From Chamaelirium japonicum (taxonomy: Eukaryota > Streptophyta > Magnoliopsida > Liliales > Melanthiaceae): a stretch of DNA of 64,000 nucleotides. The position numbers and the translations under genes were made by a program. Each line of letters opens with the position of its first letter. Position 1 is the stretch's first letter. Positions 38,458-52,895 of this stretch are shown in pieces. Below the pieces are notes generated by a model, which saw only the letters and a program-made list of their open reading frames with translations, was not told the origin of the DNA and searched no databases. Location of the stretch: the NCBI GenBank assembly GCA_947650365.1, contig OX393556.1, positions 80,108,579 through 80,172,578 of the forward strand, in the 5' to 3' direction.

Positions 38458-40060
38458 TCCATTCTAATTCCTTCGTACGATCCATTCTAATTCCTTTGTA
38501 CGACCCTTTATATTTCATTCGTACGATCCATTCTAATTCATTCGTACGATCCATTCTAATTCATTCGCATGATCCATTCTAATTCATTCGCACGAATTAA
38601 TCCATTCTAATTCATTCGTACAATCCATTCTATTTCATTCGTACGATCCATTCTTACTCATTCGTACGATCCATTCTAATTCATTCGCACGAATGTATCC
38701 ATTCTAATTCATTCATACGATCCATTCTAATTCCTTCGTATGATCCATTCTAATTCATACGATCCATTCTAATTCATTCATACGATCCATTCTAATTCAT
38801 TCGCACGAATATATCCATTCTAATTCATTCGTACGATCTATTCTAATTCATTCATACGATCCATTCTTACTCATTCGTACGATCCATTCTAATTCATTCG
38901 TACAATCCATTCTTAGCCATTCGTACGATCCATTCTAATTCATTCGTATGATCCATTCTAATTTATTCGTACGATCCATTCAAATTCATTCGCACAATCT
39001 ATTCTAATTCATTTATACAATCCATTCTAATTCATTCGCACGAATGTATCCATTCTAATTCATTCATACGATCTATTCTAATTCATTCGTACGATCCATT
39101 CTAATTCACACATACGATCCATTCTAATTCATTCGTACGAATGTATCCATTCTAATTCCTTTGTACGATCCATTCTAATTCCTTCGTACGATCTATTCTA
39201 ATTCATTCGTACGATCCATTCTAATTCATTCTAATTCTTTTGCACGAATGTATCCATTCTGATTCATTCGTACGATCCATTCTAATTCATTCGTACGATC
39301 CATTCTAATTCATTCGCACGAATGTATCCATTCAAATTCATTCGCACGATCTATTCTAATTCATTCCCATGAATGTATCCATTGCATTCTAATTCATTCG
39401 TATGATCTATTCTAATTCATTCGTACGATCCATTCTAATTCATTCGTATGATCCATTCTAATTCATTCGCACGAATGAGTAAGAATGGATCGTACGAATG
39501 AAATAGAATGGCAATCCATTCTAATTCATTCGCACGATCCATTCTAATTCATTGATACGATCCATTCTAATTCATTCGTATGATCCATTCTAATTCATTC
39601 GCACAATCTTTTCTAATTCATTCGTACAATCCATTCTATTTCATTCGTACGATCCATTCTTACTCAATCGTATGATCCATTCTAATTCATTCGCACGAAT
39701 GTATCCATTCTAATTCATTCGTACGATCCATTTTAATTCCTTCGTACGATCCATTCTAATTCCTTCGTACGATCTATTCTAATTCATTCGTACGATCCAT
39801 TCTAATTCATTCATACGATCCAATCTAATTCATTTGTATGATCCATTCTAATTCCTTCGTACGATCCATTCGATTTCATTTGTACGATCCATTCTTACTC
39901 ATTCGTATGATACATTCTAATTCATTCGCTCGAATGTATCATTCTAATTCATTCGTACGATCCATTCTAATTCATTCGTACGATCCATTCTAATTCATTC
40001 ACACGAATGTATCCATTCTAATTCATTCGTACGATCCATTCTAATTCCTTCGTACTATCC
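38458..40060 (-). repeat. 23-bp satellite, minus block with a plus islet
   Basis: Minus throughout except for a two-monomer plus islet at about 39472-39512 made of the GAGTAAG and GAAATAG variants. Composite sets lie at 38621-38710 and 39625-39715. Confidence 0.95.
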
Positions 40061-41778
40061 AATGAATTTGAATAGATTATGCGAATGAATTAGAATGGAT
40101 CGTACGAATGAATTAGAATGGATACATTCGTGCGAAAGAATTAGAATAGATCGTATGAATGAATTAGAATGGATCTTATGAATGAATTAGAATGGATCGT
40201 GAGAATGAATTAGCATGGATCGTGCTAATGAATTAGAATGGAACGTACGAATGAATTAGAATAGATTGTGCGAATGAATTAGAATGGATCGTGCGAATGA
40301 ATTAGAATGGATCGTACGAATGAATTAGAATGGATCGTACGAATGAATTAGAATGGATCGTATGAATGAATTAGAATGGATCGTACGAATGAATTAGAAT
40401 GGATAAATTCGTGCGAATGAATTAGAATGGATCGTATGAATGAATTAGAATGGATCGTATATGTGAATTCGAATGGATCGTGCGTGAGTAAGAATGGATC
40501 GTACGAATGAAATAGAATGGATTGTACGAATGAATTAGAATGGATACAGAATGAATTAGAATGGATCGTGCGTCGTACGAATGAATTAGAATGGATCGTA
40601 TTAATGAATTAGAATGAATCGAGCAAATGAATTAGAATGGATCGTACGAATGAATTAGAATGGATCATATGAATGAATTAAAATGGATACATGCGAATGA
40701 ATTAGAATGGATTGTATGAATGAATTAGATTGGATCGTATGAATGAATTAGAATGGATCGTGCGTCGTACTTATGAATTAGAATGGATCGTATGAATGAA
40801 TTAGATTGGATCGTATGAATGAATTAGAATGGATCGTACGAATGAATTAGAATGGATCATGCTAATGAATTAGAATGGATCGTACGAATGAATTAGAATG
40901 GTTCGTGCGAATGAATTAGAATGGATCGTGCGAATGAATTAGAATCGATCGTACGAGTGAATTAGAATGGATCGTACGAATGAATTAGAATGGATCGTAC
41001 GAATGAATTAGAATGGATCGTGCGAATGAATTAGAATAGATTGTGTGAATGAAGTAGAATGGATCGTACGAATGAATTAGAATGGATCGTACGAATGAAT
41101 TAGAATAGATTGTGCGAATGAATTAGAATGGATCGTACGAATGAATTAGAATGGATCGTACGAATGAATTAGAATAGATCATATGAATGAATTCGAATGG
41201 ATCGTATGAATTAGAATGGATCGTACGAAGGAATTAGAATGGATCGTATGAATGAATTAGATTGGATCGTATTAATGAATTAGAATGGATCGTACGAATG
41301 AATTAGAATGGATCGAACGAATGAATTAGAATGGATACAAATAGATCGTACGAATGAGTAAGAATGGATCGTACGAATGAATTAGAATGGATCGTACGAA
41401 TGAATTAGAATAGATTTTGCGAATGAATTAGAATGAATCGTACGAATGAATTAGAATGGATACATTCGTGCGAATGAATTAGAATGGATCGTACGAATGA
41501 ATTAGAATGGATCGTATGAGTGAATTAGAATGGATACGAAGGAATTAGAATGGATCGTACGAAGGAATTAGAATGGAGATTGGATCGTGCGAATTAATTA
41601 GAATGGATCGTGCGATAAGAATGGATCGTACGAATGAAATAGAATATATCGTACGAATGAATGAATTTGGATCATGCTAATGAATTAGAATGAATCATAC
41701 GAATTACGAATAAATTAGAATGAATTAGAATGGATTGTATGAATGAATTAGAATGGATCGTATGAATGAATTAGAATG
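40061..41778 (+). repeat. 23-bp satellite, plus-oriented block
   Basis: About 1.7 kb, ending in the perfect palindrome at 41764-41793. Some monomers near 41520-41720 are truncated, giving irregular spacing. Confidence 0.96.
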
Positions 41779-41793
41779 CATTCTAATTCATTC
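41764..41793. repeat. Perfect 30-bp palindrome at an orientation switch
   Basis: Two complementary cores (GAATGAATTAGAATG and its complement) meet without spacer at ATGCAT. The symmetry continues outwards with few mismatches for another monomer on each side. Confidence 0.95.
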
Positions 41794-42474
41794 GTACGAT
41801 CTATTCTAATTCATTTGCACGAATGTATCCATTCTAATTCATTCGTACGATCCATTCTAATTCATTCTAATTCATTCGTAAGATCCATTCTAATTCATTC
41901 GCACGATCTATTCTAATTCATTCGCATGAATGTATCCATTCTAATTCATTCGTACGATCCATTCTAATTCATTCGCACTATCCATTCGTACTCATACGAT
42001 CCATTCTAATTCATTTATACGATCCATTCTAATTCATTCGCACGAATGTATCCATTCTAATTCATTCATATGATCCATTCTAATTCATTCGTACGATCCA
42101 TTCTAATTCCTTCGTATGATCCATTCTAATTCATTTGCACGAATGTATCCATTCTAATTCATTCGTACGATCCATTCTAATTCATTCGTACGATCCATTC
42201 TAATTCATTTGTACGATCCATTCTAATTCCTTCGTATGATCCATTCTAATTCATTCGCACGAATGTATCCATTCTAATTCATTCGTACGATCCATTCTAA
42301 TTCATTCGTACAATCCATACATTGGAGCGAATGAATTAGAATGGATCGTATGAATGAATTAGAATGGATCGTATGAGTGAATTCGAATGGATCATGCGAA
42401 TGAATTAGAATGGATTGTACGAATGAATTAGAATGGATCGTACGAATGAATTAGAAAAGATACTTTCGTGCGAA
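41779..42474. repeat. Satellite, minus block then short plus block
   Basis: Minus from 41779 to 42315, then plus to about 42474. 28-bp forms at 42043, 42140 and 42260 are spaced 97 and 120 bp, the same register as in the higher-order repeat that follows. Confidence 0.94.
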
Positions 42475-44862
42475 TCTATTCTATTTCATTCGCACGATCC
42501 ATTCTAATTCATTTGTACGATCCATTCTAATTCATTTGTACGATCCAATCTAATTCATTCGTACGATCCATTCTAATTCATTCGCACGATCCATTCTAAT
42601 TCATTCATACGATCCATTCTAATTCATTCGTTCGATCCATTCTAATTCATTCGTACGATCCATTCTAATTTCATTGTATAATCCATTCTAATTCATTCGC
42701 ACGAATGTATCCATTCTAATACATTCGTACGATCCATTCTAACCCATTCGTACGATCCATTCTAATTCATTCGTACGATCCATTCTAATTCCTTCGTATG
42801 ATCCATTCTAATTCATTCGCACGAATGTATCCATTCTAATTCATTCGTACGATCCATTCTAATTCATTCGTACGATTCATTCTAATTCCTTCGTATGATC
42901 CATTCTAATTCATTCGCACGAATGTATCCATTCTAATTCATTCGTACGATCCATTCTAATTCATTCGTACGATCCATTCTAATTCATTCGTACGATCCAT
43001 TCTAATTCCTTCGTATGATCCATTCTAATTAATTCACACGAATGTATCCATTCTAATTCATTCGTACGATCCATTCTAATTCATTCGTACGATCCATTCT
43101 AATTCCTTCGCATGATCCATTCTAATTCATTCGCACGAATGTATCCATTCAAATTTATTCGTACGATCCATTCTAATTCATTCGTACGATCCATTCTAAT
43201 TCCTTCGTATGATCCATTCTAATTCATTCCCACGAATGTATCCATTCTAATTCTTTCGTACGATTCATTCTAATTCATTCGTACGATCCATTCTAATTTA
43301 TTCGTACGATCCATTCTAATTCCTTCGTATGATCCATTCTAATTCATTCGCACGAATGTATCCATTCTAATTCATTCGTACGATCCATTCTAATTTATTC
43401 GTACGATCCATTCTAATTCATTCGTACGATCCATTCTAATTCATTCGTACTATCTATTCTAATTCATTCGTACGATCCATTCTAATTCATTCGCACGATC
43501 CGTTCTAATTCATTCGTACGATCCATTCTAATTCATTCGTAGGATCCATTCTTACTCATTCGTACGATCCATTACGATCCATTCTAATTCATTAATACGA
43601 TCCATTCTAATTCATTCGTACGATGCACGATCCATTCTAATTCATTCATATGATCCAATCTAATTTATTCATACGATCCGCACGATCCATTCTAATTCAT
43701 TCATACGATCCAATCTAATTCGTTCGTACGATCCATTCTAATTCATTCATATGTATCCATTCTAATTCATTCATACGATCCATTCTAATTCATTCGTACG
43801 ATCCATTATAATTCATTCGCACGATCCATTCTAATTCATTCGTACGATCCATTCTTATTCATTCGTACGATCCATTCTTATTCATTCCCATGAATGTATC
43901 CATTCTAATTCATACGTACGATCCATTCTTACTCATTCGTATGATCCATTCTAATTCATTCGCACGATCCATTCTAATTCATTCGCACGATCTATTCTAA
44001 TTCATTCGTACGATTCATTCTAATTCCTTTGCACGAATATATCCATTCTAATTAATTTGTACAATCCATTCTTATTCCTTCCCATGAATGTATCCATTCT
44101 AATTCATACGTGACGATCCATTCTAATTCATTCGTACGATCCATTCTAATTCATTCGCACGAATGAATCCATTCTAATTCATTCATACAATCCATTTTAT
44201 TTCATTCGTACGATCCATTCTTACTCATTCGTATGATCCAATCTAATTCATTCGCACGAATGTATCCATTCTAATTCATTCGTACGATCCATTCTAATTC
44301 ATTCGTACGATCCATTCTAATTCATTCGTACAATCCATTCTAATTCATTCGCACGAATTTATCCATTCTAATTCATTCGTACGATCCATTCTAATTCATT
44401 CGCACAATCTATTCTAATTCATTCATACGATCCATTCTAATTCATTTGTACGATCCATTCTAATTCATTCGTACAATCCATTCTATTTCATTCGTACGAT
44501 CCATTCTTACTCATTTGTACTCGTACGATCCATTCTAATTCATTCGTACGATCCTTTCTAATTCATTCGCACGAATGTATCCAGATCCATTCTATTTCAT
44601 TCGCACGATCCATTCTAATTCATTCGCACAATCCATTCTTATTCATTCGTACAATCCATTCTTACTCATTCGTACGATCCATTCTAATTCATTCGCACGA
44701 ATGTATCCATTCTAATTCATTCGTATGATCTATTCTAATTCATTCGTACGATCCATTCTAATTCATTGGTACAATCCATTCTAATTCATAAGTACGATCC
44801 ATTCTATTTCATTCGTACGATCCATTCTAATTCATTCGTACGATCCATTCTAATTCCTTCGT
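42475..44862 (-). repeat. 23-bp satellite, minus-oriented block
   Basis: About 2.4 kb, holding the 97/120-bp higher-order repeat. It ends in the near-perfect palindrome at 44845-44880. Confidence 0.96.
42700..43450 (-). repeat. Higher-order repeat of 97/120 bp
   Basis: The CGAATGTATCC mark of the 28-bp form is at 42702, 42822, 42919, 43039, 43136, 43233 and 43353. Spacings are 120, 97, 120, 97, 97 and 120 bp, that is 28 + 4x23 or 28 + 3x23. A TTCCTTCGTATG-type monomer precedes most marks, so the composite has a fixed internal order. Confidence 0.93.
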
Positions 44863-44880
44863 ACGAATGAATTAGAATGG
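44845..44880. repeat. Near-perfect 36-bp palindrome at an orientation switch
   Basis: Minus and plus cores meet tail to tail at CGTACG, with a single mismatched pair. Confidence 0.92.
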
Positions 44881-45421
44881 ATTGTATGAATGAATTAGAA
44901 TAGATCGTACGAATGAATTAGAATGGATCGTACGAATGATTTAGAATGGATCGTACGAATGAATTAGAATGGATACATTCGTGCGAATGAATTAGAATGG
45001 ATCGTACGAATGAGTAAGAATGGATCGTACGAATGAAATAGAATGGATTGTATGAAGGAATTAGAATGGATCATACAAATGAAAAAGAATGGATCGTATG
45101 AATGAATTAGAATAGATTGTGCGAATGAATTAGAATGGATCGTACGAATGAATTAGAATGGATACATTCATGCGAATGAATTTGAATGGATCGGACGAAT
45201 GAGTAAGAATAGATCGTACGAATGAAATATAATAGATTGTACGAATGAATTAGAATGGATTCATTCGAATGAATTAGAATGGATCGTGTGAATGAATTAG
45301 AATGGATCGTATGAATGAATTTGAATGGATCGTATGAATGAATTAGAATGGATCGTCCGAATGAATTAGAATGTATTGTATGAATGAATTAGAATGGATC
45401 GTACGAATGAATTAGAATGGA
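44863..45421 (+). repeat. 23-bp satellite, plus-oriented block
   Basis: A short plus block bounded on both sides by long palindromes. It contains the composite set at 44970-45055. Confidence 0.95.
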
Positions 45422-45439
45422 TCCATTCTAATTCATTCG
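45404..45439. repeat. Perfect 36-bp palindrome at an orientation switch
   Basis: Plus and minus monomers meet with no spacer at GGATCC. Both arms run 18 bp without a mismatch, from CGAATGAATTAG outwards. Confidence 0.95.
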
Positions 45440-46741
45440 CATCCATTCTATTTCCTTTGTACGATCCATTCTAATTCAATCCCATGAATGTATCCATTCT
45501 AATTCATACGTACGATCCATTCTAATTCATTCATACAATCCAATCTAATTTATTTGCACGAATATTTCAATTCTAATTCATTCGTACGATCCATTCTAAT
45601 TCATTCGCACGATTCATTCTAATTCATTCGTATGATCCATTCTAATTCATTCGCACGATCCATTCTAATTCATTCATACGAATCATTCTAATTCATTTGT
45701 ACGATCCATTCTAATTCCTTCGTACGATCCATTCTAATTTCATTCGTATGATCCATTCTAATTCCTTCGTACAATCCATTCTTATTCATTCACATAAATG
45801 TATCCATTCTAATTCATACGTATGATCCATTCTAATTCATTTATACGATCCAATCTAATTCATTCATATAATCCATTCTAATTCATTCGCACGAATTTAT
45901 CCATTGTAATTCATTCGTACGATCCATTCGAATTTATTCACACGATCCATTCTAATTCATTCATACGATCCATTCTAATTCATTGATACAATCCATTCTA
46001 ATTCATTCGTACGATCCATTCTAATTTATTCGTACGATCCATTCTAATTCATTCATACGATCCAATCTAATTCATTCGTACGATCCATTCTAATTCATTC
46101 GTACGATCCTTTCTAATTCATTCGTACGATCTATTATAATTTATTCGCACAATCAATTCTAATTCATTCGTACGATCAATTCTAATTCATTAGTACGATC
46201 CATTTTAATTCATTCGTACGATCTATTCTATTTCATTCGCACGATCCGTTCTAATTCATTAGTACGATCCATTCTAATTTATTCGCACAATCTATTCTAA
46301 TTCATTCATACGATCCATTCTAATTCATTCGCACAATGCATTCTAATTCATTAATACAATCCATTCTATTTCATTCGTACGATCTATTCTAATTCATTCG
46401 TACGATCCATTCTAATTCATTCGTACGATCTATTCTATTTCATTCGTACGATCTATTCTAATTCATTCATATGATCCATTCTAATTCATTCGCACGAATG
46501 TATCCATTCTAATTCATTCATACGATCCATTCTAATTCATTCATACGATCCATTCTAATTCACTCATACGATCCATTCTAATTCATTCGCACGAATGTAT
46601 CCATTCTAATTCCTTCATTCGATCCATTCTAATTCCTTCGTACGATCTACTCTAATTCATTCGTACGATCCATTCTAATTAATTCATACGATCCATTCTA
46701 ATTCATTTGCACGAATATATCCATTCTAATTCATTCGTAGG
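45422..46741 (-). repeat. 23-bp satellite, minus-oriented block
   Basis: About 1.3 kb of more variable monomers (many single-base variants and TTTATT cores). The block ends at about 46741, where ATTCGTAG runs into GATACATTCGTGCG. Confidence 0.95.
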
Positions 46742-48000
46742 ATACATTCGTGCGAATGAATTAGAATGGATCATACGAATGAGTAAGAATGGATCGTACG
46801 AATGAAATAGAATGGATTGTACGAATGAATTAGAATGGATCGTACGAATGAATTAGAAAGGATCGTGCGAAAGAATTACAATGGATTGTATGAATGAATT
46901 AGAATGGATTGTGCGAATGAATTAGAATGGATCGTACGAATGACTTAGAATGGATCGTATGAATGAATTAGAATGGATCGTGCGAATGAATTAGAACGGA
47001 TCGTACGAATGAATTTTAGAATGGATCGTACAAATAAATTAGATTGGATGGTATTAATGAATTAGAATGGATCGTACGAATGAATTAGAATGGACACATT
47101 CGTGCGAATGAATTAGAATGGATCATATGAATGAATTAGAATGGATCGTACGAATGAATAAGAATGGATCGTACGAATGAATTAGAATGGATTGTATGAA
47201 TGAAATAGAATGGATAATACGAATGAAATAGAATGGATCGTACGAAGGAATTAGAATGGATCGTATGAATGAATTAGAATGGATCGTATGAATGAATTAG
47301 AATAGATTATGCGAATGAATTAGAATGGATCGTCCGAATGAATTAGAATAGATTGTGCAAATAAATTAGAATGGATCGTACGAATGAATTAGAATGGATC
47401 GTGCGAATGAAATAGAATAGATCGTACAAATGAATTAGAATGAATCGTGCTAATCAATTAGAATTGATCGTACGAATGAATTCGAATAGATTGTGCGAAT
47501 GAATTAGAATGGATCGTACGAATGAATTAGAATGGACCGTACGAATGAATTAGATTGGATCGTATGAATGAATTAGAATGGATCGTACGAATGAATTAGA
47601 ATGGATCATACGAATGAATTAGAATGGATTGTATGAATGAATTAGAATGAATCGTATGAATGAATTAGAATGATTGTGCGAATGAATTAGAATGGATCGT
47701 ATGAATGAATTAGAATGGATCGTACAAATGAATTAGAATGGATACATTCGTGCGAATGAATTAGAATGGATCATACGAATGAATTAGAATGGATCGTACG
47801 AATGAATTAGAATGGATCGTGCGAATGAATTAGATTGGATCGTATGAATGAATTAGAATGGATCGTGCGAATGAATTAGAATGGATCGTACGAATGAATT
47901 AGAATGGATCGTATGCATGAATTAGAATGGATCGTACGAATGAATTAGAATGGATCATATAAGTGAATTCGAATGGATCGTCAGAATGAATTAGATCGTA
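46742..48000 (+). repeat. 23-bp satellite, plus-oriented block
   Basis: Opens with the composite set at 46742-46825. It ends in GAATTAGATCGTACGTTCCATTC, a junction seen in similar form near 50203 and 61530. Confidence 0.95.
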
Positions 48001-49147
48001 CGTTCCATTCTAATTCATTCGCACAATCTATTCTAATTCCTTCGTACGTATGATCCATTCTAATTCCTTCGTACGATCCATTCTAATTCATTCGCCTGAA
48101 TGTATCCATTACGAATGAATTAGAATGGATACATTCATGCGAATGAATTAGAATGGATCATACGAATGAGTAAGAATGGATCGTACGATCCATTCTAATT
48201 CATTCGCACGATCCATTCTAATTCATTCGCACGATCCATTCTAATTCATTCATACGATCTATTCTAATTCTTTCGCACGAATGTATCCATTCTAAGTCAT
48301 TCGCACGAATGTATCCATTCTAATTCATTTGTACGATCCATTCTAATTCCTTCGTACGATCCATTCTAATTCCTTTGTTCTAATTCATTCATACGATCCA
48401 TTCCAATTCATTCGTACGATTCATTCTAATTCAATCCATTCTAATTCATTCGTACGATCCATTCTTACTCATTCATACAATCCATTCTAATTCATTCGCA
48501 CAAATTTATCCATTCTAATTCATTCGTACAATCCATTCTAATTCATTCGCACAATCTATTCTAATTCATTCGCACGAATGAATCCATTCTAATTCATTCG
48601 TACAATCCATTCTATTTCATTTGTACGGTCCATTCTTACTCATTCGTATGATCCATTCTAATTCATTCGTATAGATACATTCGTGCGAATGAATTAGATT
48701 GGATCGTATGATTGAATTAGAAAAGATTGTGAGAATGAATTAGAATGGATCGTACGAATGAATTAGAATGGATACATTCGTGCGAATAAATAAGAATGGG
48801 TCGTACGAATGAATTAGAATGGATCGTACGAATGAATTAGAATGGATCGTACGAATGAAATAGAATGGATCGTACGAATGAAATAGAATGGATCGTACGA
48901 ATGAATTAGAATGGATGGTGTGAAAAAATTAGAATGGATTGTATGAATGAATTAGAATGGATTGTATGAATGAATTAGAATGGATACATTCGTGCGAATG
49001 AATTAGAATGGATCGTGCGAATGAAATATAATGGATCGTACGAATGAATTGGAATGGATCGTACGAATGAATTAGAATAGGTTGTGCGACGAATGTATCC
49101 ATTCTAATTCATTCGTACGATCCATTCTAATTCATTCATACGATCAT
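48001..49147. repeat. Satellite mosaic
   Basis: Minus to 48110, plus to about 48184, minus to 48672, plus to 49089 and a minus islet to 49147. The last part parallels 437-888 with an offset of about 48259. Confidence 0.94.
48173..48196. repeat. Perfect 24-bp palindrome at an orientation switch
   Basis: AGAATGGAT and its complement meet around CGTACG. It is the same breakpoint in the monomer as at 59589-59614. Confidence 0.93.
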
Positions 49148-50203
49148 AGATCGTACGAAGGAATTAGAATGGATCATATGAATGAATTAGAATGAATGGA
49201 TCGTACGAATGAATTAGAATGGATCGTACGAATGAATTAGAATGGATACATTCGTGCGAATGAATTAGAATGGATCGTACGAATGAGTAAGAATGGATCG
49301 TACGAATGAAATAGAATGGATTGTACGAAGGAATTAGAATGGATCATACGAATAAAATAGAATGGATCGTACGAAGGAATTAGAATGGATCGTACGAATG
49401 AATTAGAATGGATCGTACGAATGAATTAGAATGGATCGTACGAATGAAATAGAATGGATTGTACGAATGAATTAGAATGGATCGTACGAATGAATTAGCA
49501 TGGATCGTGCTAATGAATTAGAATGGAACGTACGAATGAATTAGAATGGATCATAGAAAGGATCGTATGAATGAATTAGATTGGATCTTATGAATGGATT
49601 AGCATAGATCGTACGAATGAATTAGAATAGATCGTACGAAGGAATTAGGATAGATAGTACGAAGGAATTAGAATGGATACATTCGTGCGAATGAATTAGA
49701 ATGGATCGTACGAATGAATTAGAATGGATCGTACGAATGAAATAGAATGGATTGTACGAATGAATTAGAATGGATCGTATGAATGAATTAGAATGGATCG
49801 TACGAATGAATTCATACATGTACGAATGAATTAGAATGGATACATTCGTGCAAATGAATTAGAATTAGAATGGATCGTGCGAATGAATTAGAATGGATCG
49901 TATGAATGAATTAGAATGGATTGTGCGAATGTATTAGAATGGATACATTCGTGCGAATGAATTAGAATGGATCATACGAATGAATTAGAATGGATCGTAT
50001 GAATGAATTAGATTGGATCGTATGAATGAATTAGAATGGATCGTGCGAATGAATTAGAATGGACCGTACGAATGAACTACAATGGATCGTATGAATGAAT
50101 TAGAATGGATCGTACGAATGAATTAGAATGGATCGTAAGAATAAATTAGAATGTATCGTATGAGTGAATTCGAATTGATCGTGCGAATGAATTAGATCAT
50201 ACG
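49148..50203 (+). repeat. 23-bp satellite, plus-oriented block
   Basis: Its first half parallels 889-1555 and its second half parallels 61035-61530. The block thus joins two different duplicated segments near 49700-49800. Confidence 0.95.
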
Positions 50204-52700
50204 TTCCATTCTAATTCATTCGCACAATCTATTATAATTCCTTCGTACGTACGATCCATTCTAATTCCTTCGTACGATCCATTCTAATTCATTCGCACGA
50301 ATGTATCCATTACGAATGAATTAGAATGGATACATTCGTGCGAATGAATTAGAATGGATCATACGAATAAGTAAGAATGGAACGTACGCATTCTTATTCA
50401 TTCGTACGATCCATTCTAATTCATTCGCACGATCCATTCTAATTCATTCATACGATCTATTCTAATTCTTTCGCACGAATGTATCCATTCTAATTCATTC
50501 GCACGAATTTATCCATTCTAATTCATTCGTACGATCCATTCTAATTCCTTCGTACGATCCATTCTAATTCCTTCATACGATCCATTCTAATTCCTTTGTT
50601 CTAATTCATTCATACGATCCATTCTAATTCATTCGTACGATTCATTCTAATTCAATCCATTCTAATTCATTTGTACGATCTATTCTAATTCCTTCGTACG
50701 ATCCATTCTAATTCGATCCATTCTAATTCATTCAAACGTAAAAATTCATACGTACGATCCATTCTAATTCATTCGTACGATCCATTCTAATTCCTTCGTA
50801 CGATCCATTCTAATTCATTCATACGATCCATTCTAATTCATTGTACGATCCATTCTAAATCCTTCGTACAATCCATTCTAATTCCTTCGTACGATCCATT
50901 CTAATTCATTCGCACGATCCATTCTAATTCCTTCGTACGATCCATTCTAATTCATTCGTACAATCTATTCTAATTCATTCGCATGATCCATTCTAATTCA
51001 TTAATACGATCCAATCTAATTCATTCATACGATCCATTCTAATTCATTCATACAATCCATTCTAATTCTTTCACACGATCCATTCTAATTCATTCGTACG
51101 ATCCATTCTATTTCATTCGTATGATCCATTCTAATTCATTCATACGATCCATTCTAATTCATTCGCACGATCCATTCTAATTCATACGTACGATCGATTC
51201 TATTTCATTCGTACGATCCATTCTAATTCATTCATACGATCCATTTTAATTCATTCATACGATCCAATCTAATTCATTCATATGATCCATTCTAATTCAT
51301 TTGCACGAATATATCCAATCTAATTCATTCGTACGATCCATTCTAATTCCTTCGTACGATCCATTCTAATTCCTTAACACAATCCATGCTAATTCATTCG
51401 TACGATCCATTCTATTTCATTCGTACGATCCATTATTACGATCTATTCTAATTTATTCGTACGATCCATTCTAATTCATTCGCACAATCTATTCTAATTC
51501 ATTCGTATGATCCATTGTAATTCATTAGCACGAATGTATCCATTCTAATTAATGAATTAGAATGGATACATTCGTGCAAAAGAATTAGAATGGATTGTAT
51601 GAATGAATTAGAATGGATCGTGCGAATGAATTAGAATGGATCGTACGAATGAATTAGAATGGATACATTCGTGCGAATGAATTAGAGTACGATCCTTTCT
51701 TACTCCTTCGTATGATCCATTCTAATTCATTCGTACGAATGTATCCACTCTAATTCATTCGTACGATCCATTCTAATTCATTCGCACAATCTATTCTAAT
51801 TCATTCGTATGATCCATTCTATTTCATTTGTACGATCCATTCTTACTCATTCGTACGATCCATTCAAATTCATTCGCACGAATGTATCCATTCTAATTCA
51901 TTTGTACAATGGATACATTCGTGCGAATGAATTAGAATGGATCGTGTGAAAGAATTAGAATGGATCGTGTGAAAGAATTAGAATGGATTGTATGAATGAA
52001 TTAGAATGGATCGTATGAATGAATTAGAATGGATCGTGCGAATGAATTAGAATGGATCGTACGAATAAATTAGAATAGATTGTACGAATGAATTTGAATG
52101 GATCGTGTGAAAGAATTAGAATGGATTGTATGAATGAATTAGTATGAATGAATTAGAATGGATCGTGCTAATGAATTAGAATGGATCGTACGAATGAATT
52201 GGAATGGATATATTTGTGGAAATGAAGTAGAATGGATCGTATGAATGAATTAGAATGGATCGTACGAATGAATTAGAATGGATCGTACGAATGAATTAGA
52301 ATGGATCATACGAATGAGTAAGAATGGATCGTATGAATGAATTAGATTAGATCGTATGAATGAATTAGAATGGATCGTACGAAGGAATTAGAATGGATCG
52401 TACGAATGAATTAGAATGGATACATTCGTGCGAATGAATTAGAATGGATTGTACGAATGAATTAGAATGGATCGTGCGAATGAATTAGAATGGATCGTAC
52501 GAATGAATTAGAATGGATCGTATGAATGAAATTAGAATGGATCGTACGAATGAATTAGAATAGATTGTGCGAATGAATTAGAATGGAACGTACGATCTAA
52601 TTCATTCGCACGATCCATTCGAATTCACTCATACGATCCATTCTAATTCATTCATACGATCCATTCTATTTCATTCGTATGATCCATTCTAATTCTTTTG
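49700..52700. repeat. Long segmental duplication, copy A
   Basis: Colinear with 61035-64000. The odd junction TTCATACATG is at 49811 and 61145 (offset 11334), and CGATCTAATTC is at 52593 and 63901 (offset 11308). Every orientation switch between is shared. The net difference of 26 bp is close to one monomer. Confidence 0.93.
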
Positions 52701-52895
52701 TACGATCCATTCTAATTCATTCGTACGATCCATTCTAATTCCTTCATACAATCCATTCTAATTCATTCGCACAATCTATTCTAATTCATGCATACGATCC
52801 ATTCTAATTCATTCGTACAATCCATTCTAATTCATTCGTATGATCCATTCTAATTCATTTGCACGAATATATCCATTCTAATTCATTTGTAGGAT
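50204..52895. repeat. Satellite mosaic
   Basis: Minus to 50309, plus to 50388, minus to 51549, plus to 51687, minus to 51910, plus to 52595 and minus to 52895. The rare variant AAACGTAAAAATTCATACGT is near 50733. Confidence 0.94.
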
